Source of the DNA: Nautilus pompilius
Taxonomy: Eukaryota > Mollusca > Cephalopoda > Nautilida > Nautilidae
Assembly (NCBI GenBank): GCA_018389105.1
Contig: JACATO010000091.1
Coordinates: forward strand, 1,156,743-1,220,742
Length of the DNA: 64,000 bases
Reading direction: 5' to 3'
The notes under the pieces are model-generated. The model worked only from the letters and a program-made list of their open reading frames with translations, ran no database searches and was not told where the DNA came from. Below, piece after piece: positions 35,811 through 48,360 of the stretch (positions are counted from its first letter, which is position 1; each line of letters starts with the position of its first letter). The position numbers and the translations under genes are program-made.

Positions 35811-37253
35811 TCGTTCATCATATATTTTCCGCACAATTTAAATGTATGGAATACGTGTTAGAATGTCACCATAACTTTCTTAGCTTTCTATAATTAGCAC
35901 CACTTGTTTACTGCTCTTTGCAAACTGCTGAATACAGGGTGTGTCTGAGATTGTAGGTTTTAAGTTAACTACTCTCTATTTCTGTAGTATATAGAGTCAC
36001 TAGATTATAATTATTCAGGAAAAATATCTTGCATATATGTAACAAGCTAATGCTTCATAAAGTACTTTTGTTCGGTTTTATAGGTCTTTGAAATTATTGG
36101 GAAAATGTGGTAATCAGAAATTCTGCAAGCAAGTGCAAACAGTTATTTCTGATTCTAATTTTCAGCATTGATTTGGTTTAGCATAGTGTTCTGAGGATTT
36201 TTGTTTGTTTTTCTAAAAATATTTTGATGACATTTTAAGTCTGAAAAGAGAATGGAAATGAGTCTCATTTATATCATCATCATCATGACAAATAACTGGC
36301 AAGTGTTTCAGTCTCCACAGAACCTGGATGAACAGTGCACACACATTTGTTGGCACATGAAAGTTTCCGATAAGCAAAAAGTCCCTGTAGTTGTAGAAGC
36401 ATGGCACTGAAATGTGTTTTTAAAATTTCTGTTTGATACAATGGTAAAACTACACACACAACACCTGAACATACCAGTTTACAATGTGTATGTGCAAAGG
36501 GAGTAGGCACATATATATATAGTACTGTATGATGTAATACATTTGTCCATACAATGAGTAAAGCAAACAAAAACTGTTGGTATACATTGCTGAAACAGTT
36601 TTAAAATTTGTAGTTTATCCAATGTTTCTATGTCAAAGATTGAGTTTCTAAAAGGGCCAAGTCTGTCTGTCTCGCCATCTTGTTGATGCTTACAACCTCA
36701 GTTTGTGCTGATCTCATGCTCTTTCGAAATGTTATCACTATTCTTTATAATGCATGAATCAACAGATTTTGGAATACTAAACTTTTCTGCTACTTGTACT
36801 TGCTTGGAATGAGTCTCACTTAGGGCCTCCAGAACCAAACTTTATTGCTGAGAGAGAGAGAGTCCATGTTTGACAGCCTTGAAAAATTACAGCTAATCTC
36901 TGGAAATATGCAGCTGAAAATTCAGTGTTATAAAAGCTTGTTAAAGGGAAGCAAGTGATGATTGTATGTCAACATTTGCAACACATTTATCTTGGTTGTA
37001 TGCTTTTGTATGCTGATAAAATGCTTGTCAATAATAAAAAATACAAATGATTACAAGAGATATGTAAATCTTACAGCTCTGGAAACACTAATAAAGTTGT
37101 CAGTAAATGACACAACAATTGCTGGGACAAGATTGGTACCTGGGCAAATGTTGCTCATAATTGAAAGTTGTATTTATAGGTTTGCAAATAACTGCTTACC
37201 GTGTATCTAGTACGTGCTGAAGGTGTATTTTTTCAGCCAGGGGTATGGCTTTA
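35811..37253. other. Intergenic, no gene seen
   Basis: AT-rich sequence between the CENP-C polyadenylation signal and transposon U2. No open frame resembles a protein, and no RNA gene was recognised. Confidence 0.45.
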
Positions 37254-37816
37254 GGGGCATTCCTCCTGACACTAATACCATATTTCTCCCTATATGTTAG
37301 CCATTTATTCATTTGGGTGAAGTAACTCACCATACCAACTTTCAGACCTTGGAGGCCCCCAAATTTGGACTTCCCCGGCTGACCCACAAACTTTCAGAGG
37401 TTATATCTTGGGCTATACTGATCCGATTTGGATGATCTTGGCATCAAAATGCTTGTAAATGCAAGATCTTTCCAATTGAATCAGTAAAATCACTTCAAAA
37501 TAGAAATTCCAAAAGTGGTAATTGATGGCGCTCTTTGACCTTTAGCCCCGATTTTTTGTGTGGAGAATATCCCTTCATATACTCCAACACCTCAGCAAAA
37601 ACAAAAATGGGATCTCCAAGGGTTCAGATGTGGCAATGTTTTATGTTGGCTTTGGGAGGCTCGATTGCTAGACATGCATGTCATCACCATACACGACACA
37701 AGGCAAGATTTCCAATACACTATATCATTGTATTCTAGTACTAGATATCAACATAGGAAGAAATCAAGTTTCCACACAAAAGTGATATTAGTACAAGTCT
37801 TGCCTAGCAGAGTCAG

Positions 37817-40147
37817 TCAGGATTTTGTGCCAACCAAAGCTTTATTTGACAACTGGATTTTTTTTTTTTTACTGATTGTGTAGGTTCTTCCTATATCAGT
37901 TTCTGGTTCTACAGAAAGAAGAATATTGGAAATGTCTAATATACACTGATCTTCAATTTCAGGAAAAAAGAAACTATTTGAGGGCCCATTTGGATGAAGA
38001 AAATTCATTTTAACTTCATAAATGTCCTGAAAGGCTTCCAAGATACAGGCAGGCTACCATTGTCTGTCATAGTGCACTGTGACATAACCTGAGAGTTTCC
38101 TGTTAAAAATTGGTGTAGATTTTGAAATTACTGACTCGATGTGGTGCTGTTTCTCGCTAAGGCTGAATTTGCGTACTTGAAGAGTAGTTTCTGAAATAGG
38201 GATGAAAGCATGGAGTTTTTGAGTCCTAGCTATGGCTCTGGCTGGTTTTAACTTGTCTTCCAGGTTTCGTTCTTCCTTCTCATACATCTCTTTGGTCCTG
38301 TAACCAAACTTCATTTCATTCAGCCCATTTTTGGCAAAGGTGAAAAGATCTGCTGGAGAAATAATTTTCATGTCGTATGGTCTACACAAGCTCTCTCACC
38401 TGTTGCTTCTCGCTTGACTGTGCCTCCTACCCCATCTGAAGGGTCCTTTCCATGACTGGTAGCCAAAAAATGCCATTCTGCATCTATGCCATACTCTGAT
38501 TTGTGGCAAAATAGGTTTAGGAAAGCTTTGCAATTCTTATATTGACCTGCGCAACCGTCTGAGAAATAGTAAAGTTTTTTGACATTTCCAAACCTAGATT
38601 TCAAGTGCTCAATGAGCATTCTTTGAAAAAGGTGGATATTACACTCTGATATCACTGTGAACGAATCATGGTTCAGTTTGCCATCGTCTGATTTGAAATA
38701 TTAAACCAAGGGGTGGATTGTGGCTTGAGATCAGTTCCAATGGAATCCTTGGGCCGCATCCTGCACAATGAAGGAATAGTTCTCTGAAAAGTCTCCAATG
38801 ATGACAAATTCTCCTTCACCAGTTTCGTCTTTATTTTTCAAAAACTCAGATTGAGCCTTGGCAATGAAGTTGTGTCTCATTAAATTCACTGCATGTTCGC
38901 AGAATTTATCAATAAATTTTTCCAAAGGCAGCACCATGGAGCTAAGTTCAGACCTGTAGGTGGATGTGCATTATTTAAACTGAATTTCATTAATCCCCTC
39001 TATTTCATAAGCACTCAGTAGCTCATTTTTTAAGTCTTCAATTGATGGGCAACTTTCCCAAATTCTAAAATAACATGCTGGTCATGCTGGGTTGCAAACT
39101 ATGCATGCTATCACATGATGATATCTGGAAAGTTCGGCAATCTGTGGCATTTTTGATCCAATCATCATGAGTTTCACATTTTGATGGATCGTACGCACAC
39201 ACACACACTGTGAGTACCGCTTGAACCAGCCAACACACACACTGAGGGACGGAGCATGGCAAACTTTGAAAATCTAACTTTCAAGTTAGGGTGCTTCTCT
39301 TTGAATTTCTGAAAGAGTTCCTTGAGATTGTTTAGTACCAGGCACTTTTGATTTTTTTTCTTTTCCATGTCCATTCCTGTCTACCACAAAGTCTTTTTTC
39401 CCCGGCATTATTCGGCTGACTTCATCACTTTGATAGAATTCAATTACGGCGGATTTAACTTGCTCTGGCAATATTTTACCCTGTTTGGGGTTTGGAGACG
39501 ATAACCTACCCTTTTCTTTCTCTAAATTTTTGGCTTGTATAACCATTCTTTGGGAGCAGCCAAATTTACTCATCATCCCTCTAATGCCCATATTCCGAGC
39601 AAATATTGTCAGTATACATATTTGCTCTGAACGACTTGAAACAATGTATTTTTCTTTCAGACTTTTGATCACCTCATCACATTTTGATGCCGCACTTTGT
39701 GCTTTTCCATAGTGCTTGGTCCATCAACTAGATCTAATTTCTTTCACACAAGCTTCCACTCTACTTCGCTTTGCAGGAACATACCCTGGGCTTCTTTCTG
39801 CTTTTATTTTATCGAATCGGCTTTCCCCTATCATGGATAAAGACTGGTTCAAAAGTTCAACTTCTTGCTCAAAAACCTCTTTGTCCTCATCTGTCGAAAC
39901 AGATTCTGCAATTCCTTTGATAGGACCTTCTCTTGATGATGTCGAAGATGATCCTTCAATATGCTCTGGTGACAACTTAGCAAGTTTTTTTCTGCACAAA
40001 GTATAGTCATCTTTTTTTCACCTTTGAAAGATATTTCATCAACATATCCTTAGACACATTGCAAAGATCTTTTTGTTGTTTTGTTTTATGACAGCTGAAT
40101 GGATCACGACAGTATTTGCGGAACTCTGAACTATCTTTGCTTGCCAT
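37817..40147 (-). pseudogene. U2 transposase, frameshifted
   Basis: ATG at 40147 starts M-A-S-K-D-S-S-E-F-R-K-Y-C-R-D-P-F, then a frameshift near 40012, an acidic linker (39724-39999), a basic helix-rich part (39286-39672), a Cys/His stretch (39065-39262), G-D-F-S-E-N-Y-S-F (near 38800), Y-F-S-D-G-C-A-G-Q-Y-K-N (near 38550), S-H-G-K-D-P-S-D-G-V-G-G-T-V-K-R (near 38430), and a C-terminus ending 37817. Asp residues in the last three motifs probably form a DDE/DDD triad (inference). I recall such D-G-C-A-x-Q-x-K-N proteins as numerous and uncharacterised in invertebrates, and cannot name the superfamily. About five frame breaks make it inactive. Confidence 0.7.
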
Positions 40148-40774
40148 GCTTATGCTGAAAAATATGCAAAAAAAGGAATGAAATTAGCTCATTTGACTTT
40201 GATGGTGATTATCCACTTAAAAATCAATTCACACATTGGAATAAATGTTTCACAAATGACGCAATATATAGTCCAGAGATGATAATTGTCAGTTTCAGAC
40301 ATATGGTCATCTGCCAGCATTTGATGTCTGGACTGACAGGCCGACTTTTGGAAACAGACACCAAACCGTATAAACTTTAAACTGAGTTTATTTGATCTAA
40401 AATGAAATATAAAGTGAAATAAATCATTGTTTACAAACTGCGGGGCCAATGACAGCAACAAATCCAGGATACATTCATACACTTAGTCTGAAACAAAAAA
40501 GTCCCAACTGCGACTAACTAAACTTGTATGGTGGTCTTTTCCTAGAGTTTATTTTAAATTTCTGGTTAATGAACGTGGATGGTTGGCATGCGTGGACAGT
40601 CAGTCAGCGTCCCTGCCCTGGAAAGCCTGGAGTATGAGCTCTCCATGAATTTATAGCAGAAATTTGTCAAACAATAGATACAGCTGGACAGTGTAAATGT
40701 CTACCTGCCAAACAATAGCAGACAGGTAGACAAAGCAAATCAAACAGTGTTTAGATAGATAGCAAGCCTACAAT

Positions 40775-40900
40775 TCCCACACAGTGGGCCCTATATCACT
40801 TAATGTCCCCTTGGTGAACACTACAACAACAACAACAGCACACAATGCTCACACAGCAGCCCTACATCGCTCAATGTCCCCTCAGCAAGCCTTATGATAA
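40775..40900. repeat. Diverged tandem pair inside U2
   Basis: cacacagtgggccctatatcac...aatgtcccctt and cacacagcagccctacatcgc...aatgtcccctc are two diverged copies of a roughly 70-base unit. Confidence 0.55.
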
Positions 40901-41458
40901 CAATAACATGAACTGTCTAAACTAAAGCTAAACATTGAAACAACAACATTGGAACAATGACATTAAATATCACACTCAGAAGCAGAAGCAGGTCGAGCCC
41001 CCTCACCCCCCCCCCCAACATAAAACTTTGCCACACCTGAACCCCTGGAGATCCCATTTTTGTTTTTGCTGAAGTGTTGGAGTACATGAAGGGGTATTCT
41101 CCACACAAAAAATGGGACCAACGGTTTTCCTGGGTGGCGGGGACGAAAGGTCAAAGGGTGCCATCAGTTACCACTTTTGGAATTTCAATTTTGAAGTGAT
41201 TTACTTAATTGGAAAAATCTTGCTTTTACGAGCATTTTGATACAAGGATCATCCAAATCGGACCAGTACAGCCTGAGATATAGCCTCTGAAAGATTATGG
41301 GTCAGCCAGGTAAGTCCAAATTTGGGGGGCCCCAAGGTCTGAAAATTGGTACTTAATGTTTCACTATAGAAACAAATTTGCACAAAAAAATGAGTGCAAT
41401 TTGAGATGGTGTGTCAAACATTTGCTGAAAAGTGTGTACATTTGACGTGGAATACCCC

Positions 41459-42700
41459 CTATGCTAAGATTAATTTTGTGTCTTTGTTCTTACAGAGCTG
41501 TATTCCAAATATTTTGTACGGAAGCAATATATAAAAACTAATTGTGTTAATACTTTCGTAATAAAAGAAAAATGCTGTCCCTTAGTTGGGTCATCAGTAA
41601 GATTATTGGAAGTACTCATGTGCAAACTAGTGTTTTTATTCCCTAACTAGCTGTTACATTATTGTTTGGATAAGGAAAGCTTTATTTGTCAGTGTAGGTT
41701 GTGGATGGAGTGTGTTTGTATTAACATGTGACGACAGCTTAACTTGTACCTGGATCTTTTTATTACAGTGTTTCTACATCTGGCAATTAAAAGAAAACGG
41801 TGTTTGGCAGAGAAGGTATAGGGCAGCAGTGTTTGTGTGAGTGTGAGTGAGTGAGATAGAGTGTGGGGGGTATGTGATACTGAGAGATACGGAGAGCATA
41901 AAAATGTAAGACATGGAAATTAAATGGATTGACAGACAGAAATGATGACAGAAAAAAGGAGAGTGGGATGGCTAATGGAGGCAGTGTTTTTTTTACTTGC
42001 CTTTGTTGTATGCTAGGGCAGCACAGCTCCAAATGCAATTTAATTTTGCTTTTGATTTCCTACAATATTAATGGGTTCCACTTTTTCTCTTTGGGGAAAC
42101 TTTCTACCCTTCATGGTTTATTGGAATAAGAAAGGAAACTTAAAAATGAGTGATGGAGAGCAATACGTGGATTAGAGCTGAGCTCATCCAAGCTGGCTCC
42201 TGTCCTCTAGACGCAGTTCTGTTCTGCTTGTTTCTGTCTGCCTTAGCACTGAAGGATTCTTCAGACATCACCGCTCTGGAGCGGCCTCAGGTGTTTGTGG
42301 CTTGTCTGCTCAGAAGATGGGACTGTCTACAGATTATTACACCTCCATACCAACTCATCTCATTTTTATGTGGTCCCAGCCAACCACTTTCCGTCTGGAT
42401 TTTGTAGTTCAAAATCCTGCAAAGAATATAAACCTTAAATTGCTTCTCAAGACTCATTCAGCACAGCAGCAGCAACAGTGTGCACGCCTTAGCGTGCTTA
42501 AGTGTGGTGTATCTATCACACCACGACTCCATGTTGGATTATCTTTTTTAGAAAAGCTGCCTTATCAGCCACATCTTTACAAAAACTAAGTATCAGAGCA
42601 GTTTCCAAGGATGAGATAGGCCCCTCTCTGGATTTTTCAATGAGGCCCTAAAAAAGGCCATAAAATAAAGTTAAGGAAAAAAAAGACAAAAAAAATGGGG
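41459..42700. other. Intergenic, no gene seen
   Basis: Contains a gtgtgagtgagtgaga low-complexity patch (41830-41860). Frames near 42150-42590 are short and unrecognised. Confidence 0.4.
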
Positions 42701-42732
42701 AATGTAGATTATTATTTCCAGAAGATTTTTAG

Positions 42733-43010
42733 GTTTTCTCCCCCACAAATACGTTGTGCAGGCTGTGTGTCCTTGGGCGTGATGGTGACACTCTCAGCAG
42801 AACTGGAACACAGCTTTGTGTCTTTGAACAAACTGACTAGGTGGGCAGCACTCTGAAACTGGAATCCCCTTTTGAAGTCCTGAGAAGTTTCACGGATGAG
42901 TCTCTGGAAAGGAAACCTCAGCAGCAGGAACTTGGTTTTTTCCTTGGTACCTTTTCAAGTCAGGGAGGAAAACGGTACTGTACTTTCTTGAATTTATAGT
43001 CTGCACACTC
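42733..43010 (-). pseudogene. Histone H3-like pseudogene
   Basis: On the minus strand the order follows histone H3: F-K-K-V-Q-Y-R-F-P-P (H3: K-K-P-H-R-Y-R-P-G), R-Y-Q, L-L-L-R-F-P-F-Q-R-L-I-R-E, S-Q-D-F-K, F-Q-S-A-A, L-V-S-L-F-K-D-T-K-L-C, V-T-I-T-P-K-D-T-Q-P-A-Q-R-I-C-G. The H3 segment corresponding to Q-E-A-S-E-A-Y is deleted, the frame shifts before R-Y-Q, and there is an in-frame stop after F-P-P. No introns are visible, as in all replication-type H3 genes, so a retrocopy cannot be told from a decayed gene. It is far too diverged to be functional. Confidence 0.75.
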
Positions 43011-43099
43011 TTCTGGCAGTTCTTCCCAGGCAGTTTCTGCACAGAAGTCTCTTTGACCCTGACCTTAATGACTGGCCAAGAAGATGTCTTTAGGAAACA

Positions 43100-44217
43100 A
43101 AAATAAAGGAACTATGGAAAATTGCAGCAGTAGAGAAATGATCTGTGAAAACAATACTGTTGTCTCGCAGTTTAATTGCCTATTTGAATCCATAAGCTTT
43201 TCAATTGTCTTCAAGCATGATGTGATTCATCCATAGTGGCGTAGACATGAATGACACCAAAAAATATATATCAGCCCTTCTCTGCTCTGCTCATGTATTT
43301 CAAACCTAATTTTACACACAAACATAACAGATTGTGCTATTTCATACCGTATATTTGTTTAGTCAGATGCATTAGTGCATTGGAATCTTATTTCAAGGGG
43401 TCCATGGAGCCAATTAAAAAACTCTCAGAAATCAAATTTTTTTAATTGTCTTGCAAAATTTTAATATTTATCAAGTCTCTTTGGAAGCTAATTGTTAGCT
43501 GTTGATGACACAACAATATCTTGGGTTGCCGCTCCTTAGTTTATATTTCAGTTAAAGATGGTATATCTAGTGAATTATAAAGATACTTAGAAAAGTATAC
43601 AAGACACCCCAAAATAAACCCTAAAAGAATCTGTATGGTATACATAAAGAAATAACTGTACCTGTTAGTCAAAACCCTAAGAGATCCACAAACATAATTC
43701 TATTTTCTCTTCTAATAAATTTCAGCCAAAGAATTAGCTGTTTGTTGCTCGTCTTATTTTCCATTGTACCAAAATGCTAATGTAGGTAGGGACCTGGACT
43801 AGCTGGGTGGGAAAGGGGTATGTAGCACTTGAAACAACATGCTCTTTGTGCACTGACCTAACAAAATACCCTAACAGCATCCTGATTAGCTGTGGAAGGA
43901 AACTGGAATATCAGGTTGACAGGTAAAAACATCTTGGAAAGTGCCAAACCAATGGGTTGGGCTCTGAGCCATGACAGATGACAGTAATAGTGATTGCACC
44001 TGTATAAACTAACATGAAAACCTAAAATCCAACTGCATAAATGCAACAAGTTTTTTTGAACTCTAACAACAAAAGAGCAGAGAATTCTCCCATTACCAAA
44101 ACCACTTGAAGTGAGCTTAGCAGTCATTTGCTGAAACATTACTCTCCAAAATTGTACCTTGATCACAAGTGCACCCTTAACAATAAATAGCATTCCAGCT
44201 GGAGTGCCCTTTAGGTT
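43100..44217. other. Intergenic, no gene seen
   Basis: A 126-codon minus frame at 43858-44238 has no recognised domain and unremarkable composition. Nothing else is visible. Confidence 0.4.
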
Positions 44218-47165
44218 AAGCCTATGGTTCTCAAACATCTTAGATGGGGGATCACAAAAATATTGCCTTAGACATGATAGTTGAGCTCAGACCTTTGAGC
44301 TTATGAATGTTTTCCACCTGCTTCCTTTCCTTAGCAGAGGCACAAGGGTTCTATAAACCACCAAAGATGTATTCTTTACATCATTTATGTTGTAGAATGT
44401 TATTTTGAAATGAACTTTTATTATACTCACATTCCCCTATGCTGCTGCATCTCGCATCGCCGGTGATGTTGGAAAGAGAAATTAATGAAGAAATAAACTG
44501 AAAGTAAGATATTCATATTTCCATGGCTACTGAATTGAAGAAAACTCAAAGAATATATTTCATATATTTCAAAGAAAATCTGAAAGAACAACAATTATTA
44601 TTATTGTGCAAAGATATGTTTGGAAAAGTTGGTAAAGATATTTTATTGTTAAACAAACAATACTTATTATCAAACAACACAAGTTTCCACTGCATATGTT
44701 TGGAAGCTGGAGGCAGTGGAAAATTTTGAAGACAAGGATGGTGCGCAACATGCAGGGAACTCAAGAGGACTTGATAAATTCAAATCTGGTTGAATTCTGG
44801 TGGAAATCCAAGCTACATCTTCAATAAATCTGTAGATTGATCTGGCAATTGTTTGGCTAAATTTATCCGTTAAAATCTGTTGTTATGTCAAAAACATTGA
44901 TAAAGTTTTGTAATTTGCTTTGATGTAAGCATAATATATGTTGTGGACTGGGGTTTTTAATGCAATTAAAATGGACAAAACTCGTTTCTGTAGGGAATAA
45001 CAACTGTCACCTATTGATGTGTGAAAACTATTATTGGATATTGGCAATCGATTAACACTGAACTCCGATAGTCGGGTTTCTCTGGTGTCTTTGTCGTTTT
45101 GGCGTTTGGTACTATATCCGTAGTCTTTAGGGTGTCTGTAGAAGTGTGTGTTAGTATAGTTTAGTATTTTTATCTGTTGTTTTTAATTTTTAGCCTTTCA
45201 AAATGGAAAAGTTCTGGTTGGGTATTGAGAGAAAAACTAAAGATGACCGTTCTCCTAGTAGTGTTGATAAAAGCCAGGGTTACATATCTTTTCGTTTCAC
45301 AAGTGGTTTTGTTACTGGAGAAGAACAGCTCAGTGTGTTATTTGTCATAAAATGCTGTCCGCTGAGAGTGTGGAGCCAAGCAAACTAAAGCGACACCTGG
45401 AAACAAGTCTTACATACTTAGCTAACCAACTTCGAGATTTTTTCGTTTGAAGAAGAGATGAAATTGAAGCAACAAAACATGAGTCTAATTAAATACATAA
45501 CTGTCCTTTCGAAATCATTTCTAGCTTCTTATCAAGTTGCATACAGAATCGCCTAGTGCCAAATAGCTCTTAAGTTTCCCTTTGTCTACTGACATTGTTT
45601 CCTGCCGAATCGCAGATATAGCAGAGGATCTAAATGAGCAACTAATTGAAAAGATGATAAACAAACCATTTGCCATTCAGATAGATGAGGCCACAGATAG
45701 TGTTAAGGATGCTCATTTAATAATGTACGTTAGATTTGTTGATGAGGGCAAAATGAATGAGGATTTTATTCTGTAAAGAAATTACAAAGATGAATAAAGC
45801 TGAGGACCTTTTTGGTATTATTGATGGCTATATTGATGCCAGTCTCAAACTGTGGGGATATGTGCACTGACGGAGCGCACTCTACGTCAGGCTGTCACAG
45901 AGATACGCTGAAAATCTCCTAGTGCTGTTTAAACACTATGATTTATAGGCAAGCTTTTCAAAAGATTTGAGCCCAGCATTGGAGAAGGTTCTACAAACTA
46001 TAAATGTTGTGAACTATTTAAAAACCAGGCTTGTAAAGGTGAGGATGTTTGCAAGGTTTTGTGAAGAGATGGGTGCTGAACACACTTCTTTACTTGAGTC
46101 AAGATGGCTGTCTTGAGGTAACATTTTGACACGTGTTTTCAAACTGAGAAATGAACTTTACCAGTATTTAACTGAGGAAAAGCATAGTAGTGAGCACATG
46201 TTTATTGACTGTGATTTCAATATGCAGTTAGCATATTTAAGTGACACATTTCATAAGCTGAACACACTTAATACCTCAGTGCAAGATGGTGATAACGTCA
46301 TTCTTCAACTCAATGACAAATTAAAATTAGTTATTAGGGGGGAAGTTGAACTGCGACAGAGTAAAATGGAAAATGCAAATTTAGACATATTTCCTACTTT
46401 AAAACAATTTATTGAGAGCAGTATCACAAATTAGTGAAGATTTATTTTAAGTCACCTTTAAAGTTTCACTTTCAGAAATATTTTCCAGATGCGGAAATAG
46501 AAACACTTTACTGGATAAAGAACCATTCGATGCTAAACTGATAGCTGCTATACTCACTACTATCGAGGAGGAACAATTGATTGATGTCTCTGCTGACACT
46601 TTTAAAATAAAATTCCCGACAATGCCTCTCTGAATTTTGGATGAGTACAAAGAATTAAGTGAGAAGGCTATGAGAATACTGATTCTGTTTGCAGCAACAT
46701 CCTATTGGTGCGAGTCTGGGTTTTCTACAGTTGCTGCAATAAAAAACCAAATACCGATCAAAAATAAATGTGGAACGAGAAATGAATGGCTGACTCGACA
46801 ATAACATCCAGATTTCAGGAATTGTGCAAAAGCAAGCAAGCTCATCCTTATATTCAGACATGCCAGAATTCTGGACTGAAGAGATTTTTTTGAAAAAATA
46901 TTCCAGACTTACGGTAGAAAGCAGCTTAATAAGCCTTCGTAAATACATTTGATTTCAGTTTGTTTTCTATGTTGTTATTACAACAACAAATAAAAGCATT
47001 GAATGCATGCAATTTGCCCATATGTTCACGAAATGTAATTGAATTAGTTTTGAAAAAAATTTTTTTTTTATCTCTGCTACTGGCTGTGTATCCATTTCTT
47101 GCCTAATCCTAACCCTGATGATGTTAGTTTTATTCATGGAGAGGGATCACGGTATTGCAAAGTTT
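44218..47165 (+). mobile_element. hAT transposon relic (ZBED5/Buster-like)
   Basis: The left end reads tatggttctcaaacatctta followed by gggggatcac, the wording of vertebrate Charlie/Buster hAT ends. The right end has gagggatcacggtattgcaaagtttgg, its diverged inverse. The inside is a broken transposase. The ends are too worn for an 8-base target duplication to be read. Confidence 0.6.
45203..46950 (+). pseudogene. ZBED5/Buster-like hAT transposase, broken
   Basis: ATG 45203 starts M-E-K-F-W-L-G. A BED finger (C-V-I-C-H-K-M-L-S ... K-R-H-L-E-T-S) is at 45328-45404 in a shifted frame. Then F-A-I-Q-I-D-E-A-T-D (45663-45705), C-T-D-G-A (about 45865, shifted), 46126-46434 with N-E-L-Y-Q-Y-L and F-P-T-L-K-Q-F, and a C-terminal S-G-F-S-T-V-A-A-I-K-N block near 46715. 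That order is diagnostic of the ZBED5-like hAT group. Many stops and shifts show long decay. Confidence 0.75.
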
Positions 47166-47174
47166 GGAACAGAG

Positions 47175-48165
47175 ATTTGCTGTAATTTCTGTTGTACAAG
47201 TTACAGTTCTGTTGGACAAACAAACAAAGGTTTTGGATGATCTCTAATGACTTAACCCTTCTACGATTGACTGATTGACACAGAAACATTGAAATGGTTC
47301 AATCTTGAGATTAAAACATTTTAATTCTGTTTGTGCCACTTGTTTTGATTTAGAGTAGATATTTTAAAATATTGAATATTATAAACAATTTGCCTGTTAA
47401 AGTTGCATACCAAATATCTTTTTATGTCTATAGCAAGCGTTCAACACAACGTGTAAACACTTAAACAGTTTTAAACGTCCAAACCAAAGACCAAGACTTT
47501 TGTTAATATTTCAAAAACAGAGTGCATGATAAAAATAAACTTGCTGCTGATATTGTGAAAACATTTAGTTATGTGGAAGTAAATATGATTTCTCATTGTT
47601 TTTATTAAAACAAAGAAAGCTTCTTAGGCGTTGTATTATTTATGGTGTACAGTGTATTGTTGCATCATCTTTTTGGAATGATTGCATAGTCTTTTGATAT
47701 TGGGGTGCAGATGTCGGTTCTTGATTAGCATTCATATGTTTTTATACTTATTATTGTATGTAACACGAACAATGTGTGTACCGTCGTGAGGACTCCAGAC
47801 AGTTTGTCTCTGCTACATGAAGCTTTAGATTCTTCAAACCAGAATAGAACAATGCACATTGTAGAGAATATTAAGCTTCATCAAGACAATAAGATGGAAA
47901 TAGATTTAGAGAACAAAAAGTTACAGCGAAAAATAAGAATCAATAAAGTGTAATCAATGGTTTTCATAGCTTAAGGTGACTTATTACCATTCACAGATTA
48001 TGCTGCTTCAATAGGAGATGCTGCATTTCTCCCAGAAACACAGAATACAAAAAATGAGGGGCTGTTCTTGAGATATATTAAAATCTGGTGATGAGTTTAA
48101 TACCAGCCAGCATTTTGTTTTGTGAATAATTTGCTTAGAATTAGCAACTACTTTGACTAAGATCA
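47175..48165. repeat. Large inverted repeat, left arm
   Basis: Reverse-complement of 52270-53268. The stretch around 47880-48140 matches its partner almost base for base (cattcacagattatgctgc against gcagcataatctgtgaatg). The two arms would form a hairpin about 1 kb long with a 4.1 kb loop. Confidence 0.9.
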
Positions 48166-48245
48166 AGGCATGCCCATGTCTCTGACTGGTTTTGCAAGCT
48201 ACTTTCCCCAAGGTGTTAAGGTTTTTGCTAGATGTCAAAGCCTCA

Positions 48246-48360
48246 CATTATTTACTGATTTTCTCCTCATCTTTGTCAGGAAATAAAGCAGATGATTTAA
48301 CACAAACCATCAGCCATGGAGATTAACAAAGTCATTTCATCATTTCTGTTTATTATTAGA
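48246..48360. repeat. Small rearranged fold-back at the left edge of direct repeat copy 1
   Basis: 48246-48312 is the inverse of about 49563-49642 (ttctcctcatctttgtcagg against cctgacaaagatgaggagaa), and 48313-48360 is the inverse of about 48993-49040 (ccatggagattaacaaagtc against gactttgttaatctccatgg). Two separate parts of the repeat have thus been joined in inverted order with the sequence between them lost. Copy 2 at 62 kb has none of this. Confidence 0.8.

Larger units (their letters stand above)
37254..41458 (-). mobile_element. Long-inverted-repeat DNA transposon U2, full-length copy
   Basis: A 4.2 kb element with inverted ends of about 440 bases (37254-37690 and 41010-41458), outer bases ggggcattcc and ggaatacccc. 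A minus-strand transposase gene fills 37.8-40.15 kb. The left end lacks about 20 subterminal bases (atgtcaagtgtacacacct in the intron-4 copy). No clear target duplication was seen. The inner ends carry C/G runs (41008-41016). Confidence 0.8.

Noticed and set aside
39190..39245. Repeated cacacac stretches with similar spacers, considered as a short repeat array
   Set aside because: They are microsatellite insertions in the U2 transposase relic; no regular spacers, so not a CRISPR array, which would not be expected in an animal anyway.
43858..44238. 126-codon minus-strand frame
   Set aside because: No domain, no neighbours, and average composition; most likely chance.
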